Assembly (NCBI GenBank): GCA_003170995.1 | Contig: PMXT01000040.1 | Coordinates: 2,027 to 17,608, forward strand | Direction of reading: 5' to 3' | Length of the DNA: 15,582 nt | Source of the DNA: Actinomycetota bacterium | Lineage (GTDB): Bacteria > Actinomycetota > Thermoleophilia > Gaiellales > Gaiellaceae | Shown: positions 10,328-15,582 of the stretch, one piece after another | Layout of the letters: every line of letters starts with the position of its first letter | Position numbering within the stretch: the stretch's first letter is position 1 | Notes under the pieces: generated by a model | The model's input: the letters and a program-made list of their open reading frames with translations, nothing else | What the model was told of the DNA's origin: nothing | Databases searched by the model: none | Made by a program: the position numbers and the translations under genes

Positions 10328-10687
10328 GTGTCCAGCAGGGAGAAACGAACAAAGCCCAGACGAGCCGGTCGCGCCCGTCGTCGCCGACAGCCGTTGAGCA
10401 CGCGTCGGCTCGTCTTGCTAGCGCTTTTCGTGCTGATCACTGTTCTGTATGCGGGGCCGATTCGCTCCTACTACGACAAGTGCGAGCTCGTCCGGCATGA
10501 ACAGGCGCAGGTCACGCTTCTCAGGTCGCAGCACGACGAGTTGAAGCAAAAGCTCAAGCATGCCGCGACAGCAGAGGCGATTGAGCGCGCGGCGAGGCGC
10601 CTCTTCTACGTCAAATCTGGAGAGCGGCTCTATATTGTCAATGGGATTGACGGCTGGCGGCGCGACCAGGCTCGCGCCACGCAGTGA
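10328..10687 (+). CDS. FtsB/DivIC-like septum formation initiator protein
   Basis: A small bitopic membrane protein (119 aa) of the FtsB/DivIC family, which bridges FtsL and FtsQ/DivIB in the divisome. The N-terminus is very basic and cytoplasmic (residues 1-27, many Arg). One membrane helix spans about 28-45 (LVLLALFVLITVLYAGP). A coiled coil spans about 53-80 (VTLLRSQHDELKQKLKH), then the family's terminal motif region RRLFYVKSGERLYIV. Its place just before DUF501 and after the eno region is a familiar actinobacterial arrangement. GTG 10328 is chosen because it gives the normal basic head; a weak -10-like TAGAAC lies at 10311-10316, and no Shine-Dalgarno is evident. FtsB and DivIC cannot be told apart from sequence alone. 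Confidence 0.87.
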   Translation: MSSREKRTKPRRAGRARRRRQPLSTRRLVLLALFVLITVLYAGPIRSYYDKCELVRHEQAQVTLLRSQHDELKQKLKHAATAEAIERAARRLFYVKSGERLYIVNGIDGWRRDQARATQ

Positions 10688-10691
10688 TCTC

Positions 10692-10720
10692 CGGTCGGAT
10701 GTATCTTTCGTCGGTCGGAT
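10692..10720. repeat. Direct repeat CGGTCGGAT, 20-bp period
   Basis: CGGTCGGAT occurs at 10692-10700 and again at 10712-10720, exactly 20 bp apart (about two helical turns), in the 61-bp gap between the FtsB-like gene and the DUF501 gene. The spacing would place both copies on one face of the DNA. A regulatory site is possible; chance duplication is also possible. Confidence 0.4.
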
Positions 10721-10748
10721 AGACGCTGAGCGGGCGTGAGGAGTTGTG

Positions 10749-11351
10749 ATGACCAGCCACTATCCGCAGAACGAGCCTCAACCAGGCGGGGCCACAAGTA
10801 ACGGTGTGAGTAACATCGCCGTCGTGGACGATAGGTCGATCATCGCTGCCCAGATCGGTAGAGAGCCCCGCGCCTTCTCGCGTGTCGTGGCGAGATGCCC
10901 ATTCGATTTCCCTGCCGTCAGCGAACAGAAGCCGTACGACGATGAAGGAAAGCCGTTTCCCACCGGCTTCTATCTGACCTGTCCGGAGCTCATCGCGGCG
11001 GTCGCGCGACTCGAGGCGGCGGGTGGGGTAGAGCGTTGGGGCGAAGAGGTACGAAATAGTCGTCGTCTGCGCTGGAGTCTCTGGCGAGCCAATCGCAAGC
11101 AACGACGCCTGCGAAGAAAGTTGGCGCGATCGACAGGTCGGATGCTCGACGGAGGGGCCTCGCTCGGTCTGGGCATCAGCGGTTCCAAGAACACCCGGAA
11201 CCTCAAGTGTCTGCACGCCCATGTCGCTTTCGCGCTCGGTAATCCGGGCTATGAGCTGGGCGAGCGCATCGTTGCCGAGCTGCAGCCGCTTTGGCCCACC
11301 CGCTGCGGCTCCCGTAAGGCTTGCGGCCCCCGCACTAAGTCCGGGCTCTAG
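10749..11351 (+). CDS. DUF501 family protein
   Basis: A cytoplasmic protein of 200 aa matching the actinobacterial DUF501 family, whose function is not known to me. The conserved core is clear: PRAFSRVVARCPFDFPAV (about residues 38-55), PFPTGFYLTCPELIAAVARL, EAAGGVERW, and near the C-terminus LGISGSKNTRNLKCLHAHVA. The conserved Cys and His residues in ARCPF, LTCPEL and KCLHAH suggest a metal or redox site, as an inference. An Arg-rich helix (about 104-125) sits between the two conserved blocks. ATG 10749 is preferred over GTG 10746 because GAGGAG ends 5 nt before it. The gene is the usual downstream neighbour of ftsB/divIC in actinobacteria; the Ppx/GppA gene that often follows is absent here. 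Confidence 0.88.
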   Translation: MTSHYPQNEPQPGGATSNGVSNIAVVDDRSIIAAQIGREPRAFSRVVARCPFDFPAVSEQKPYDDEGKPFPTGFYLTCPELIAAVARLEAAGGVERWGEEVRNSRRLRWSLWRANRKQRRLRRKLARSTGRMLDGGASLGLGISGSKNTRNLKCLHAHVAFALGNPGYELGERIVAELQPLWPTRCGSRKACGPRTKSGL

Positions 11352-11362
11352 GAACGGGCGTA

Positions 11363-11368
11363 GATACT
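11363..11368 (+). promoter_or_regulatory. -10 hexamer GATACT for the gene at 11377 (leaderless)
   Basis: TAGATACT precedes the ATG by 8 nt, the same arrangement as on the minus strand at 13364-13369. It lies in the 25-bp gap after the DUF501 stop, giving this gene its own leaderless start. No -35 is recognised. Confidence 0.5.
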
Positions 11369-11376
11369 CGCTGAGT

Positions 11377-11703
11377 ATGATCGCCGGCGTGTCCGCGAGC
11401 ATCGAGATATCGCGCCAGCAATGGCATGAGGGCTATCAGCGTTTCCTTGCGCTGGCCACCGGGTCGACCTCCCGCGATCACCTTTACTTGGAGCTGGAGG
11501 CGATCTCGGACGAGCTCAGGCGGCGGATCGGGCAGACCTTCACTCTTGCCGAGGCGGTCGAGCTCTACGGCGATGCGGAGCGCTGGGCAATCGAGGTGGT
11601 CGCCGAGCACGCAGCAGTTCGTGGTTGGGTGCGCGATTTGGCTATTGTGCTCGACGCCGCCTTCTACCTCTATTCGCGCGCGGCGGTCGACTACGTACCG
11701 TGA
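11377..11703 (+). CDS. Hypothetical protein, probably conserved in the lineage
   Basis: A 108-aa soluble protein that I cannot assign a function. It is mostly helical and acidic. The segment DELRRRIGQTFTLAEAVELY (about residues 45-64) and the end WVRDLAIVLDAAFYLYSRA followed by AVDYVP look like conserved blocks, and I recall similar short proteins from Thermoleophilia, without having searched. There is no signal peptide or membrane helix; Trp and Tyr are frequent. ATG 11377 is chosen because a GATACT hexamer lies 8 nt upstream; an in-frame GTG at 11389 is an alternative. The stop overlaps the GTG start of the next gene (GTGA), so the two proteins are probably made together and may interact. 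Confidence 0.75.
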   Translation: MIAGVSASIEISRQQWHEGYQRFLALATGSTSRDHLYLELEAISDELRRRIGQTFTLAEAVELYGDAERWAIEVVAEHAAVRGWVRDLAIVLDAAFYLYSRAAVDYVP

Positions 11704-11918
11704 CCCGACCCGCACAACCCCACCTCTCTGAGCGTGCTCGCCGTGAGCGCCCGCGCTCTAGTCGGCTTCGCCGAGCACTGCTGCTGCTGGTGGCGATCGC
11801 CGTCTTTGGTCTGGGGACGGCACTCGGGTTGGCACTCGGTCAGGGCCCGGGCGCGAAGAACACGCAGACATGCGAGCGCACGCTTCGTCTTGTGACAGTC
11901 ACGGTCACAAAACCCTGA
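11700..11918 (+). CDS. Small single-pass membrane protein, hypothetical
   Basis: A 72-aa protein with no known function. The N-terminal 25 or so residues are rich in Arg and Pro (cytoplasmic). They are followed by one membrane helix at about residues 28-50 (LLLLVAIAVFGLGTALGLAL), then a short tail containing one Cys and ending in LVTVTVTKP. The beta-prone Thr/Val ending recurs, as I remember it, in small actinobacterial membrane proteins. The start is GTG 11700, which overlaps the stop of the preceding gene by 4 nt; earlier in-frame starts lie inside that gene. The coupling makes it a likely partner of the soluble protein. It could be a membrane anchor, but that is inference. Confidence 0.62.
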   Translation: MTRPAQPHLSERARRERPRSSRLRRALLLLVAIAVFGLGTALGLALGQGPGAKNTQTCERTLRLVTVTVTKP

Positions 11919-12003
11919 AAGGCTCGAGCACAACCCCGATTAATCGAGTTCTGGCGACTGAGGCGCGGCGCGGATAGGGGAAGAAGATGTGCACTTCCGA
12001 TCC

Positions 12004-12009
12004 TATTCT
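12004..12009 (+). promoter_or_regulatory. Possible distal -10 hexamer TATTCT
   Basis: TATTCT would start a transcript near 12016 and put the stem-loop at 12039-12111 in a leader of about 200 nt for the HTH-receiver gene. There is no convincing -35. It competes with the proximal promoter at 12140-12169, and both may be used. Confidence 0.3.
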
Positions 12010-12038
12010 GGTGGAGATACGCGTGCGGTTTCGCGTTA

Positions 12039-12111
12039 GGCTCGAATTGGGGATGGGAGGCGGGGAACCCGCCTCTACTGGGACGCAGCCAAGCCTCCAC
12101 CTAGCCGAGCC
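12039..12111 (+). ncRNA. Candidate structured leader RNA (nested stem-loops)
   Basis: An outer 6-bp stem GGCTCG (12039-12044) with CGAGCC (12106-12111) encloses a perfect 8-bp hairpin, GAGGCGGG (12057-12064) with CCCGCCTC (12068-12075), closed by a GAA loop. An alternative pairing AGGC (12038-12041) with GCCT (12093-12096) would compete with the outer stem. The segment GGGACGCAGCCAAGCCTCC (12080-12098) resembles the GGGACGCA-AAGCC part of class I cyclic-di-GMP riboswitches with three extra bases, but the other hallmark, GGCAAACC, is absent. There is no T-run, so it is not a simple terminator. Structured RNA is plausible; any ligand is speculation. Confidence 0.35.
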
Positions 12112-12139
12112 ACCCACGCCGATTTCTTACAACCGATCT

Positions 12140-12169
12140 TTGCTCGCACACCGTAAAAGCGGCTAAAAC
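12140..12169 (+). promoter_or_regulatory. Possible proximal promoter of the HTH-receiver gene
   Basis: TTGCTC (12140-12145) and TAAAAC (12164-12169) are separated by 18 bp, a near-standard housekeeping sigma-factor spacing in a locally AT-richer stretch. The start would be near 12176, leaving a leader of about 40 nt without the stem-loop. Confidence 0.35.
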
Positions 12170-12216
12170 TACCGGAGTCGATTGGAAAACACGCGAACTG
12201 GAAACGTTGAGCGAAG

Positions 12217-12807
12217 ATGCCTGATCGAGACCAATCCCACGCGAGACAAGCGAGCGAACAACCGGAATGGCTGACTCTCGGCCAGGCGGCGAGATACCTG
12301 GGAGTCGCTCAAAGCACGCTCAGGAAGTGGTGTGACGCGAGGCTAATGCCTGCGTTCACGACGCCTGGCGGTCACCGGCGCTTTCGTAAAAGCAATCTCG
12401 ATGAGTTCGTGGATCGATCTCGGTCTGGCTCTAGAGGTCGCGGCGGGCCCGTCGTCCTTGTGATCGACGACGAGCCGGGAATCCCCGCCTATGTTCGCGC
12501 CAGCCTTCAGCCCGAAGGCTATGAGGTCGAGGAGTCCAGCGATCTGAAGGAAGGTCTGCGCCTAGTTGAGACCCGACCACCCGACTTGATCATGGTTGAT
12601 GTGACCATGCCTGGAGCGGACGCCGGGGAAATACTCCGCCGCCTACGCGAGCAACACGGCGAAGAGGCGCCGCCCGTGATCTTGTTCAGCTCCGTCAACG
12701 AAAGCGATGAGCACATGGCGCGCTCGCTCGGGGCGAAGGCCTATTTCGGGCGCCCGCTTGACCCCCGGCGTCTGGTCGAGAGCGCTCGCGAAGCGCTGCC
12801 AATCTGA
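12217..12807 (+). CDS. Excisionase/BldC-type HTH protein fused to a receiver domain
   Basis: A 196-aa regulator with unusual domain order. Residues 17-66 are a MerR-like/excisionase-type winged HTH (LTLGQAARYLGVAQSTLRKW, then TPGGHRRFRKSNLDEFV), as in BldC. A flexible Ser/Arg/Gly linker (67-77) leads to a CheY-like receiver (78-196). The receiver has acidic residues Asp84 and Asp85, phosphoacceptor Asp128 in IMVDVTMPG, and Ser158 at the switch Thr/Ser position (VILFSS). Where receivers normally have Lys-Pro after the fifth strand, this protein has Arg179-Pro180. Classical response regulators have the receiver first, so here the DNA-binding domain leads. No kinase is adjacent; the nearest signalling gene is the GAF-phosphatase about 1 kb downstream. 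ATG 12217 is the first start compatible with the domain. It is probably a transcription factor gated by phosphorylation or by protein contact. Confidence 0.92.
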   Translation: MPDRDQSHARQASEQPEWLTLGQAARYLGVAQSTLRKWCDARLMPAFTTPGGHRRFRKSNLDEFVDRSRSGSRGRGGPVVLVIDDEPGIPAYVRASLQPEGYEVEESSDLKEGLRLVETRPPDLIMVDVTMPGADAGEILRRLREQHGEEAPPVILFSSVNESDEHMARSLGAKAYFGRPLDPRRLVESAREALPI

Positions 12808-12838
12808 CTGACGCAACGCCCGCCCCACCTGTGACCCC

Positions 12839-12860
12839 CTTGGTCGCAGGCGCGACCGGG
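12839..12860. terminator. Hairpin between convergent genes
   Basis: GGTCGC (12842-12847) pairs with GCGACC (12852-12857) around AGGC, extended outward by two G-T pairs and one C-G pair. It sits in the 59-bp space between the ends of the HTH-receiver gene and the minus-strand membrane gene, where a shared terminator is expected. Neither side has a T-run, so efficiency is uncertain. Confidence 0.45.
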
Positions 12861-12866
12861 ATTGGC

Positions 12867-13355
12867 TCAGACCTCTTCGCTGGCCTCGATCACGCCTGCC
12901 GCGATCACGCCGATCGCCGCCAAGAGCGCGATCCAGATGCCGATTCCACGGCCATCCGTAGGAACGCTTAGTTGGTTGGGGATCCAGATCAGGCGTACAA
13001 GCACGAGGATGGTCGCGAGAACCCCGATCCCGATCACTATCAAGCTCTCCGGGAGGCTGGCCGGCAACGCGACTCCAAACACGCGCAGGACGACGAGAAT
13101 GAGCACCGCCAAGCCGAGGAAGAAAACGATCTGACCGACCAGGCCCGTGTGCCAACCGATCACGCTCAGAACGAGCCCGTGACCGCCCGAGCCGCTGTAC
13201 CAGCTCATGAAGGTCGACAGGCTGAGCACGAGGCCCGAAAGCCAGGTAAGCGTCTCGATTGTGAGGAGGAAGCCTTCGGGGTGACGCAGTGAGGGACGAG
13301 CCAGCGGCGACCGCGAGGTGGCTCGAGAGACGCGGTGTGGAGTCGGAGTTTGCAT
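12867..13355 (-). CDS. Four-helix membrane protein, hypothetical
   Basis: A 162-aa integral membrane protein of unknown function. After a basic, Ser/Arg/Pro-rich head (residues 1-30) there are four hydrophobic helices at about 34-53, 70-94, 103-125 and 138-157. The loop after the first helix holds WYSGSGGHG, and the first helix ends in FMSWYS, a pattern I associate with small four-helix actinobacterial membrane proteins (from memory). The C-terminus is acidic (EASEEV). A longer frame starts at GTG 13373, but ATG 13355 has GATACT exactly 8 nt upstream and the longer form would need a message starting inside that hexamer, so I choose 13355. It points toward, and ends 59 bp from, the HTH-receiver gene. 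Confidence 0.8.
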   Translation of the reverse strand: MQTPTPHRVSRATSRSPLARPSLRHPEGFLLTIETLTWLSGLVLSLSTFMSWYSGSGGHGLVLSVIGWHTGLVGQIVFFLGLAVLILVVLRVFGVALPASLPESLIVIGIGVLATILVLVRLIWIPNQLSVPTDGRGIGIWIALLAAIGVIAAGVIEASEEV

Positions 13356-13363
13356 GGATTGGA

Positions 13364-13369
13364 AGTATC
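13364..13369 (-). promoter_or_regulatory. -10 hexamer GATACT for the four-helix gene (leaderless)
   Basis: Read on the minus strand, GATACT is followed by 8 nt and the ATG ending at 13353. The geometry is identical to that of the plus-strand gene at 11377. It decides the start of the gene. Confidence 0.5.
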
Positions 13370-13398
13370 GCACCGACGCGGGGCGAGCGCCGCGCCGC

Positions 13399-13635
13399 TC
13401 AAATGCCGAACAAGGTCTCCGTTTGCTGCCAGATCAACAGCGCTATCACAGCGACCGCTACTAGCATGACCAGCATCGTGACGTAAAAGCGCAGGTGTGC
13501 CCGGTTACGCGCTCGCGCCCGCTCTCGACGCACCTGTCGTGAAGCTCGCTCGCGCTCATAGGCACGGGTGATCGCCATCGGATCGATCGGCGGTTTTTCG
13601 TCCTCGGGCCGTGTCTGTCGCGCTGGATATCCCAC
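13399..13635 (-). CDS. Small basic single-pass membrane protein, hypothetical
   Basis: A 78-aa protein of unknown function. The first 50 residues are hydrophilic: a Pro/Glu-rich start, then PPIDPMAITRAYERERASRQ and a run dense in Arg. One membrane helix covers about residues 51-69 (FYVTMLVMLVAVAVIALLIW), ending in QQTETLFGI. This layout, a basic coil plus a C-terminal helix, is one I recall from small Thermoleophilia proteins, unverified. Two in-frame GTG codons (13641 and 13635) are close together; TAAACT lies 9 nt before the second and only 3 nt before the first, so a leaderless start at 13635 is more likely. It is upstream of and parallel to the four-helix gene, 43 nt apart, but each has its own promoter-like hexamer. 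Confidence 0.7.
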   Translation of the reverse strand: MGYPARQTRPEDEKPPIDPMAITRAYERERASRQVRRERARARNRAHLRFYVTMLVMLVAVAVIALLIWQQTETLFGI

Positions 13636-13644
13636 CCGCACCTC

Positions 13645-13650
13645 AGTTTA
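13645..13650 (-). promoter_or_regulatory. -10 hexamer TAAACT for the small membrane gene
   Basis: On the minus strand TAAACT is 9 nt before the GTG ending at 13633. It keeps T1, A2 and T6 and fits the near-leaderless spacing seen elsewhere in the window. Confidence 0.4.
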
Positions 13651-13682
13651 CGGCCTATTGCGTCGACTCTGCACGTCTGATC

Positions 13683-13715
13683 CGGCAGAGTGCCGACGCC
13701 GGCTATCGCGTCGGC
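13683..13715. repeat. Two overlapping inverted repeats in the divergent intergenic region
   Basis: CGGCA-GAG-TGCCG (13683-13695) overlaps GCCGACGC (13692-13699) paired with GCGTCGGC (13708-13715) across an 8-nt spacer. The two hairpins share 13692-13695 and cannot form together. They lie between the divergent -10 hexamers of the small membrane gene and the phosphatase gene, upstream of both, so a DNA-level operator is more likely than an RNA structure. Confidence 0.4.
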
Positions 13716-13795
13716 GTTGGCGTATCACCCGTCACGCCGCGATCTTCGCGTGAGAAAAGCGGTGGTCGACTCCGCGTTGCAGGCGCGATCGGCGG

Positions 13796-13801
13796 GATAC
13801 T
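13796..13801 (+). promoter_or_regulatory. -10 hexamer GATACT for the GAF-phosphatase gene (leaderless)
   Basis: GATACT is followed by 6 nt and GTG 13808, the first start codon of the long open frame. This matches the hexamer used at 11363 and, on the minus strand, at 13364. No -35 is recognised. Confidence 0.5.
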
Positions 13802-13807
13802 ACCGAC

Positions 13808-15582
13808 GTGGACGATCTCCTGTCTCCTGCTCCCGAGCCGGATGCTCAACCCTCTCTCGATCGCGGGAAAGAAGCGATAGTTGCAAGCCGCGACGACGGT
13901 CTGAGCCTGCTCGAGACGTCGCGGCAGCTGCTCGCCGATGCTCTCGTAGCGACGCTCGACTTCAACGGACTGCCACGACGGCTAGCCGCTCTCGTTGCCG
14001 CGGCGACGGGCGCCGAGCAGGTACTGCTCTGGTTGGGTGATCATCCGGAAACTGCGCATCTCGGGACGCCGGCGGTCATCTCTTCCTCCGACCTGGCCGT
14101 CGCCCGCGAGCGGGCCGAGCACGTACTCGAGCAAGGCAAGCCCCTGCGCGAGCGGTTGCCCGCCGCTCTCTCCTTCGCCCTGCCCCTCGGACTCGAGCCG
14201 CTCGGTGTGCTCGAGGCGAGATTCGGCGAAGGGAAGGAAGTGAGCGAAAGCGAGCTCGAGGCACTGCAAACACTGGCCGCTCGTGTCGCCGGCGTGCTCG
14301 AAGAAGCCACTCGGCGCCGCGATCTCGCCTTGGAGCTCGAGCGGACACATGCGCTTCTCTCCTTCACCGGGCAGGCCATGTCCGAGCTCGCGGTTGAGCC
14401 AACACTCAACACCGCCATGGAGCGAATAGCCAGCCTGCTGGGTATCGAGCGAATCGCCATCTATCTATACGACGAGGATGGCTTGCACACCGCCGCGGCA
14501 CGTGGGCTTCGCGGCCCGCACGAACGCATCGCCGCTGGCTTGCTCGAGCTGGCGCTAGCTTCTGGCCGGCTCGCGGGCGGTGTAATCGTCGCCGATGCTC
14601 TTTCTGACGAGAGGCTGGAACCGCTTCGCGACGCGTTCGTCGAGTCGGGAGTGGATGCCGTCTTTGCGCTTCCGCTCGAGGCGGTAAACGAGGTGATCGG
14701 GTTGCTCGCGCTCTATGTGCCGAAAGGTCGAGTCCCCGACGAGAGCGATCGAATGTTGCTCGAGGCGCTTCGCAATCAGCTCGCAGTCGCCGTCTACCAC
14801 GCTCGCCTGCACGAGCACGCGACTCTTCTTGGTAGTGAGCTCGAGCACTCGCTGCGCGCAGAGCGTCAGGCGGCGGCTCAGTTGCGGGCGCTGTATGAGA
14901 TTTCGCGTGCTTTCGCGCAGAGCCTGTCGTTGCAGGCCACATTGGAGGCGGCGGCAAAGACGATCGCCGAGCTGGTGGGAGTCGATGTTGCCGTTCTCCA
15001 CATGCCCGACGAGCGCCAGGAGAGGATGGAGGCGAGGGCACTTCACGTCGTCAGAGGAGTTCTGGAGGAGCCGATGCGAGCGATTCTCGGTCGGCCACTT
15101 CCGCTGACGGGCGATATCGCTCGCGTGATCCGGGAAGGGCTCGTCCTGCGTCTGACGCCCGAGACGGCTGACGCGGACGATTCACAACGTCTGCTCGGAC
15201 CGTTTCTAGAGCGAGGCTCGACGGCGATCGTGCTTCCTGTCGCCACTCCCAAGGAGGTGCTCGCGACGGTCACCCTCATCTCTCTCAGCCCCGAGCGGCC
15301 GATTCGTGACGAGACGATCGAGGTAGCGCTGGCGATTGTGAGGCAAGCCGCTCTCGCAATCGACAACGCTTGCCTCTACGAGCAGCAGAAGGCGTTCGCG
15401 GATGCCATGCAGCGCTCGCTTCTTCCCGACTACGAGCCCGAGATCGAGGGTCTCGATGTCGGAGCCGCCTACGCCGCGTCGGCCCAGGTCGAGATCGGCG
15501 GCGATCTTTACGACTTCGTCGACTACGGCCCCAACCGCACCGCCATCGTTCTCGGCGACGTCAGCGGCAAGGCCGCGCCCGC
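13808..15582 (+). CDS. Triple-GAF, SpoIIE/RsbU-type protein serine phosphatase (3' partial)
   Basis: The frame is open from GTG 13808 to the right edge (591 codons), so the gene is cut. Three GAF-like sensor domains are seen: about residues 30-165 (the most divergent), 180-335 (ending LLEALRNQLAVAVYHARL) and 360-525 (LYEISRAFAQSL to AALAIDNACLYEQQ), joined by helical linkers such as LRAERQAAAQLRALYEI. A PP2C/SpoIIE domain then begins at about 530 with MQRSLLPD, carries the metal-binding EIGGDLYDF (Asp566) and GDVSGKAAP (Asp584), and is interrupted there. RsbU-type phosphatases dephosphorylate anti-sigma-factor antagonists in partner-switching stress responses; whether this one does depends on partners out of view. 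It is probably cytoplasmic: no signal peptide or membrane helix is visible. The start is set by GATACT 6 nt upstream. Confidence 0.93.
   Translation, partial: MDDLLSPAPEPDAQPSLDRGKEAIVASRDDGLSLLETSRQLLADALVATLDFNGLPRRLAALVAAATGAEQVLLWLGDHPETAHLGTPAVISSSDLAVARERAEHVLEQGKPLRERLPAALSFALPLGLEPLGVLEARFGEGKEVSESELEALQTLAARVAGVLEEATRRRDLALELERTHALLSFTGQAMSELAVEPTLNTAMERIASLLGIERIAIYLYDEDGLHTAAARGLRGPHERIAAGLLELALASGRLAGGVIVADALSDERLEPLRDAFVESGVDAVFALPLEAVNEVIGLLALYVPKGRVPDESDRMLLEALRNQLAVAVYHARLHEHATLLGSELEHSLRAERQAAAQLRALYEISRAFAQSLSLQATLEAAAKTIAELVGVDVAVLHMPDERQERMEARALHVVRGVLEEPMRAILGRPLPLTGDIARVIREGLVLRLTPETADADDSQRLLGPFLERGSTAIVLPVATPKEVLATVTLISLSPERPIRDETIEVALAIVRQAALAIDNACLYEQQKAFADAMQRSLLPDYEPEIEGLDVGAAYAASAQVEIGGDLYDFVDYGPNRTAIVLGDVSGKAAP

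Larger units (their letters stand above)
11919..12216. other. Gene-free leader region before the HTH-receiver gene
   Basis: About 300 bp without a credible gene. It holds a 10-bp palindrome CGATTAATCG (11937-11946), a -10-like TATTCT (12004-12009), a nested stem-loop (12039-12111) and a second promoter-like pair (12140-12169). A 49-codon frame from a GTG near 12023 runs through the stem-loop but has no family features, so I do not call it a gene. Confidence 0.6.

Noticed and set aside
11891..11909. TGTGAC-N7-GTCACA inverted repeat resembling a CRP site
   Set aside because: The TGTGA/TCACA spacing is 9 rather than 6, and the symmetry arises from repeated Thr-Val codons at the end of a small membrane gene.
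12039..12111. Known riboswitch classes (cobalamin, ydaO cyclic-di-AMP, glycine) or SRP RNA
   Set aside because: Short matches such as GGGGAACCC and GCAGCCAAG occur, but the defining conserved blocks of each family are absent.
12023..12166. 49-codon open frame from a GTG through the stem-loop region
   Set aside because: The composition looks like translated non-coding sequence, no motif or ribosome binding site is seen, and the length is unremarkable at high GC.
13982..15041. Minus-strand open frames opposite the GAF-phosphatase
   Set aside because: The plus frame is continuous for 591 codons with GAF and PP2C motifs; the minus frames are Arg/Ser-rich shadows.

Overview
This GC-rich window looks like a chromosomal segment of an actinobacterium, most probably a deep-branching, Thermoleophilia-type lineage (Gaiellales or Solirubrobacterales). 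That placement is an inference from three things: the housekeeping gene order rplY-pth-mfd-parvulin-mazG-eno-pyk-ftsB/divIC-DUF501, the family resemblance of several small membrane proteins, and promoters that place a -10 hexamer only 6-9 nt before the start codon (leaderless mRNAs). I see no insertion sequences, phage genes, tRNA, rRNA or CRISPR.

Layout. (1) 1-729: 3' part of an MprB-like sensor histidine kinase, cut by the left edge. (2) 730-1026: non-coding gap with one inverted repeat and a leaderless promoter. (3) 1027-8735: a co-directional block of rplY (ribosomal protein L25/Ctc), pth, mfd, a lipoprotein parvulin foldase, mazG and eno. rplY/pth abut, mazG/eno overlap by 4 nt, and a strong hairpin follows eno. 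(4) 8858-11351: pyruvate kinase with its own leaderless promoter, an FtsB/DivIC-like septal protein and a DUF501 protein. (5) 11377-11918: two small unknown genes overlapping by 4 nt, the second encoding a one-helix membrane protein. (6) 11919-12216: about 300 bp without a gene, holding two possible promoters and a nested stem-loop that may be a structured leader RNA. (7) 12217-12807: an excisionase/BldC-type HTH fused to a receiver domain. (8) 12867-13355 and 13399-13635, minus strand: a four-helix and a one-helix membrane protein. (9) 13808 to the right edge: a triple-GAF, SpoIIE/RsbU-type protein phosphatase, cut by the window end.

How it works together. The core block handles translation fidelity and recycling (L25, peptidyl-tRNA hydrolase), transcription-coupled repair (Mfd), extracytoplasmic folding, nucleotide-pool cleaning (MazG), lower glycolysis (enolase and pyruvate kinase, consecutive steps) and cell division. 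The right third is a signalling neighbourhood: a receiver-HTH regulator and a GAF-PP2C phosphatase flank two membrane proteins of unknown function.

Most noteworthy: the recurrent leaderless architecture, which moves several start codons; a probable CTG start for mazG; the HTH-first receiver protein with Arg in place of the conserved receiver Lys; and the structured, possibly regulatory RNA ahead of it. I did not find a convincing wholly new defence or biosynthetic system.
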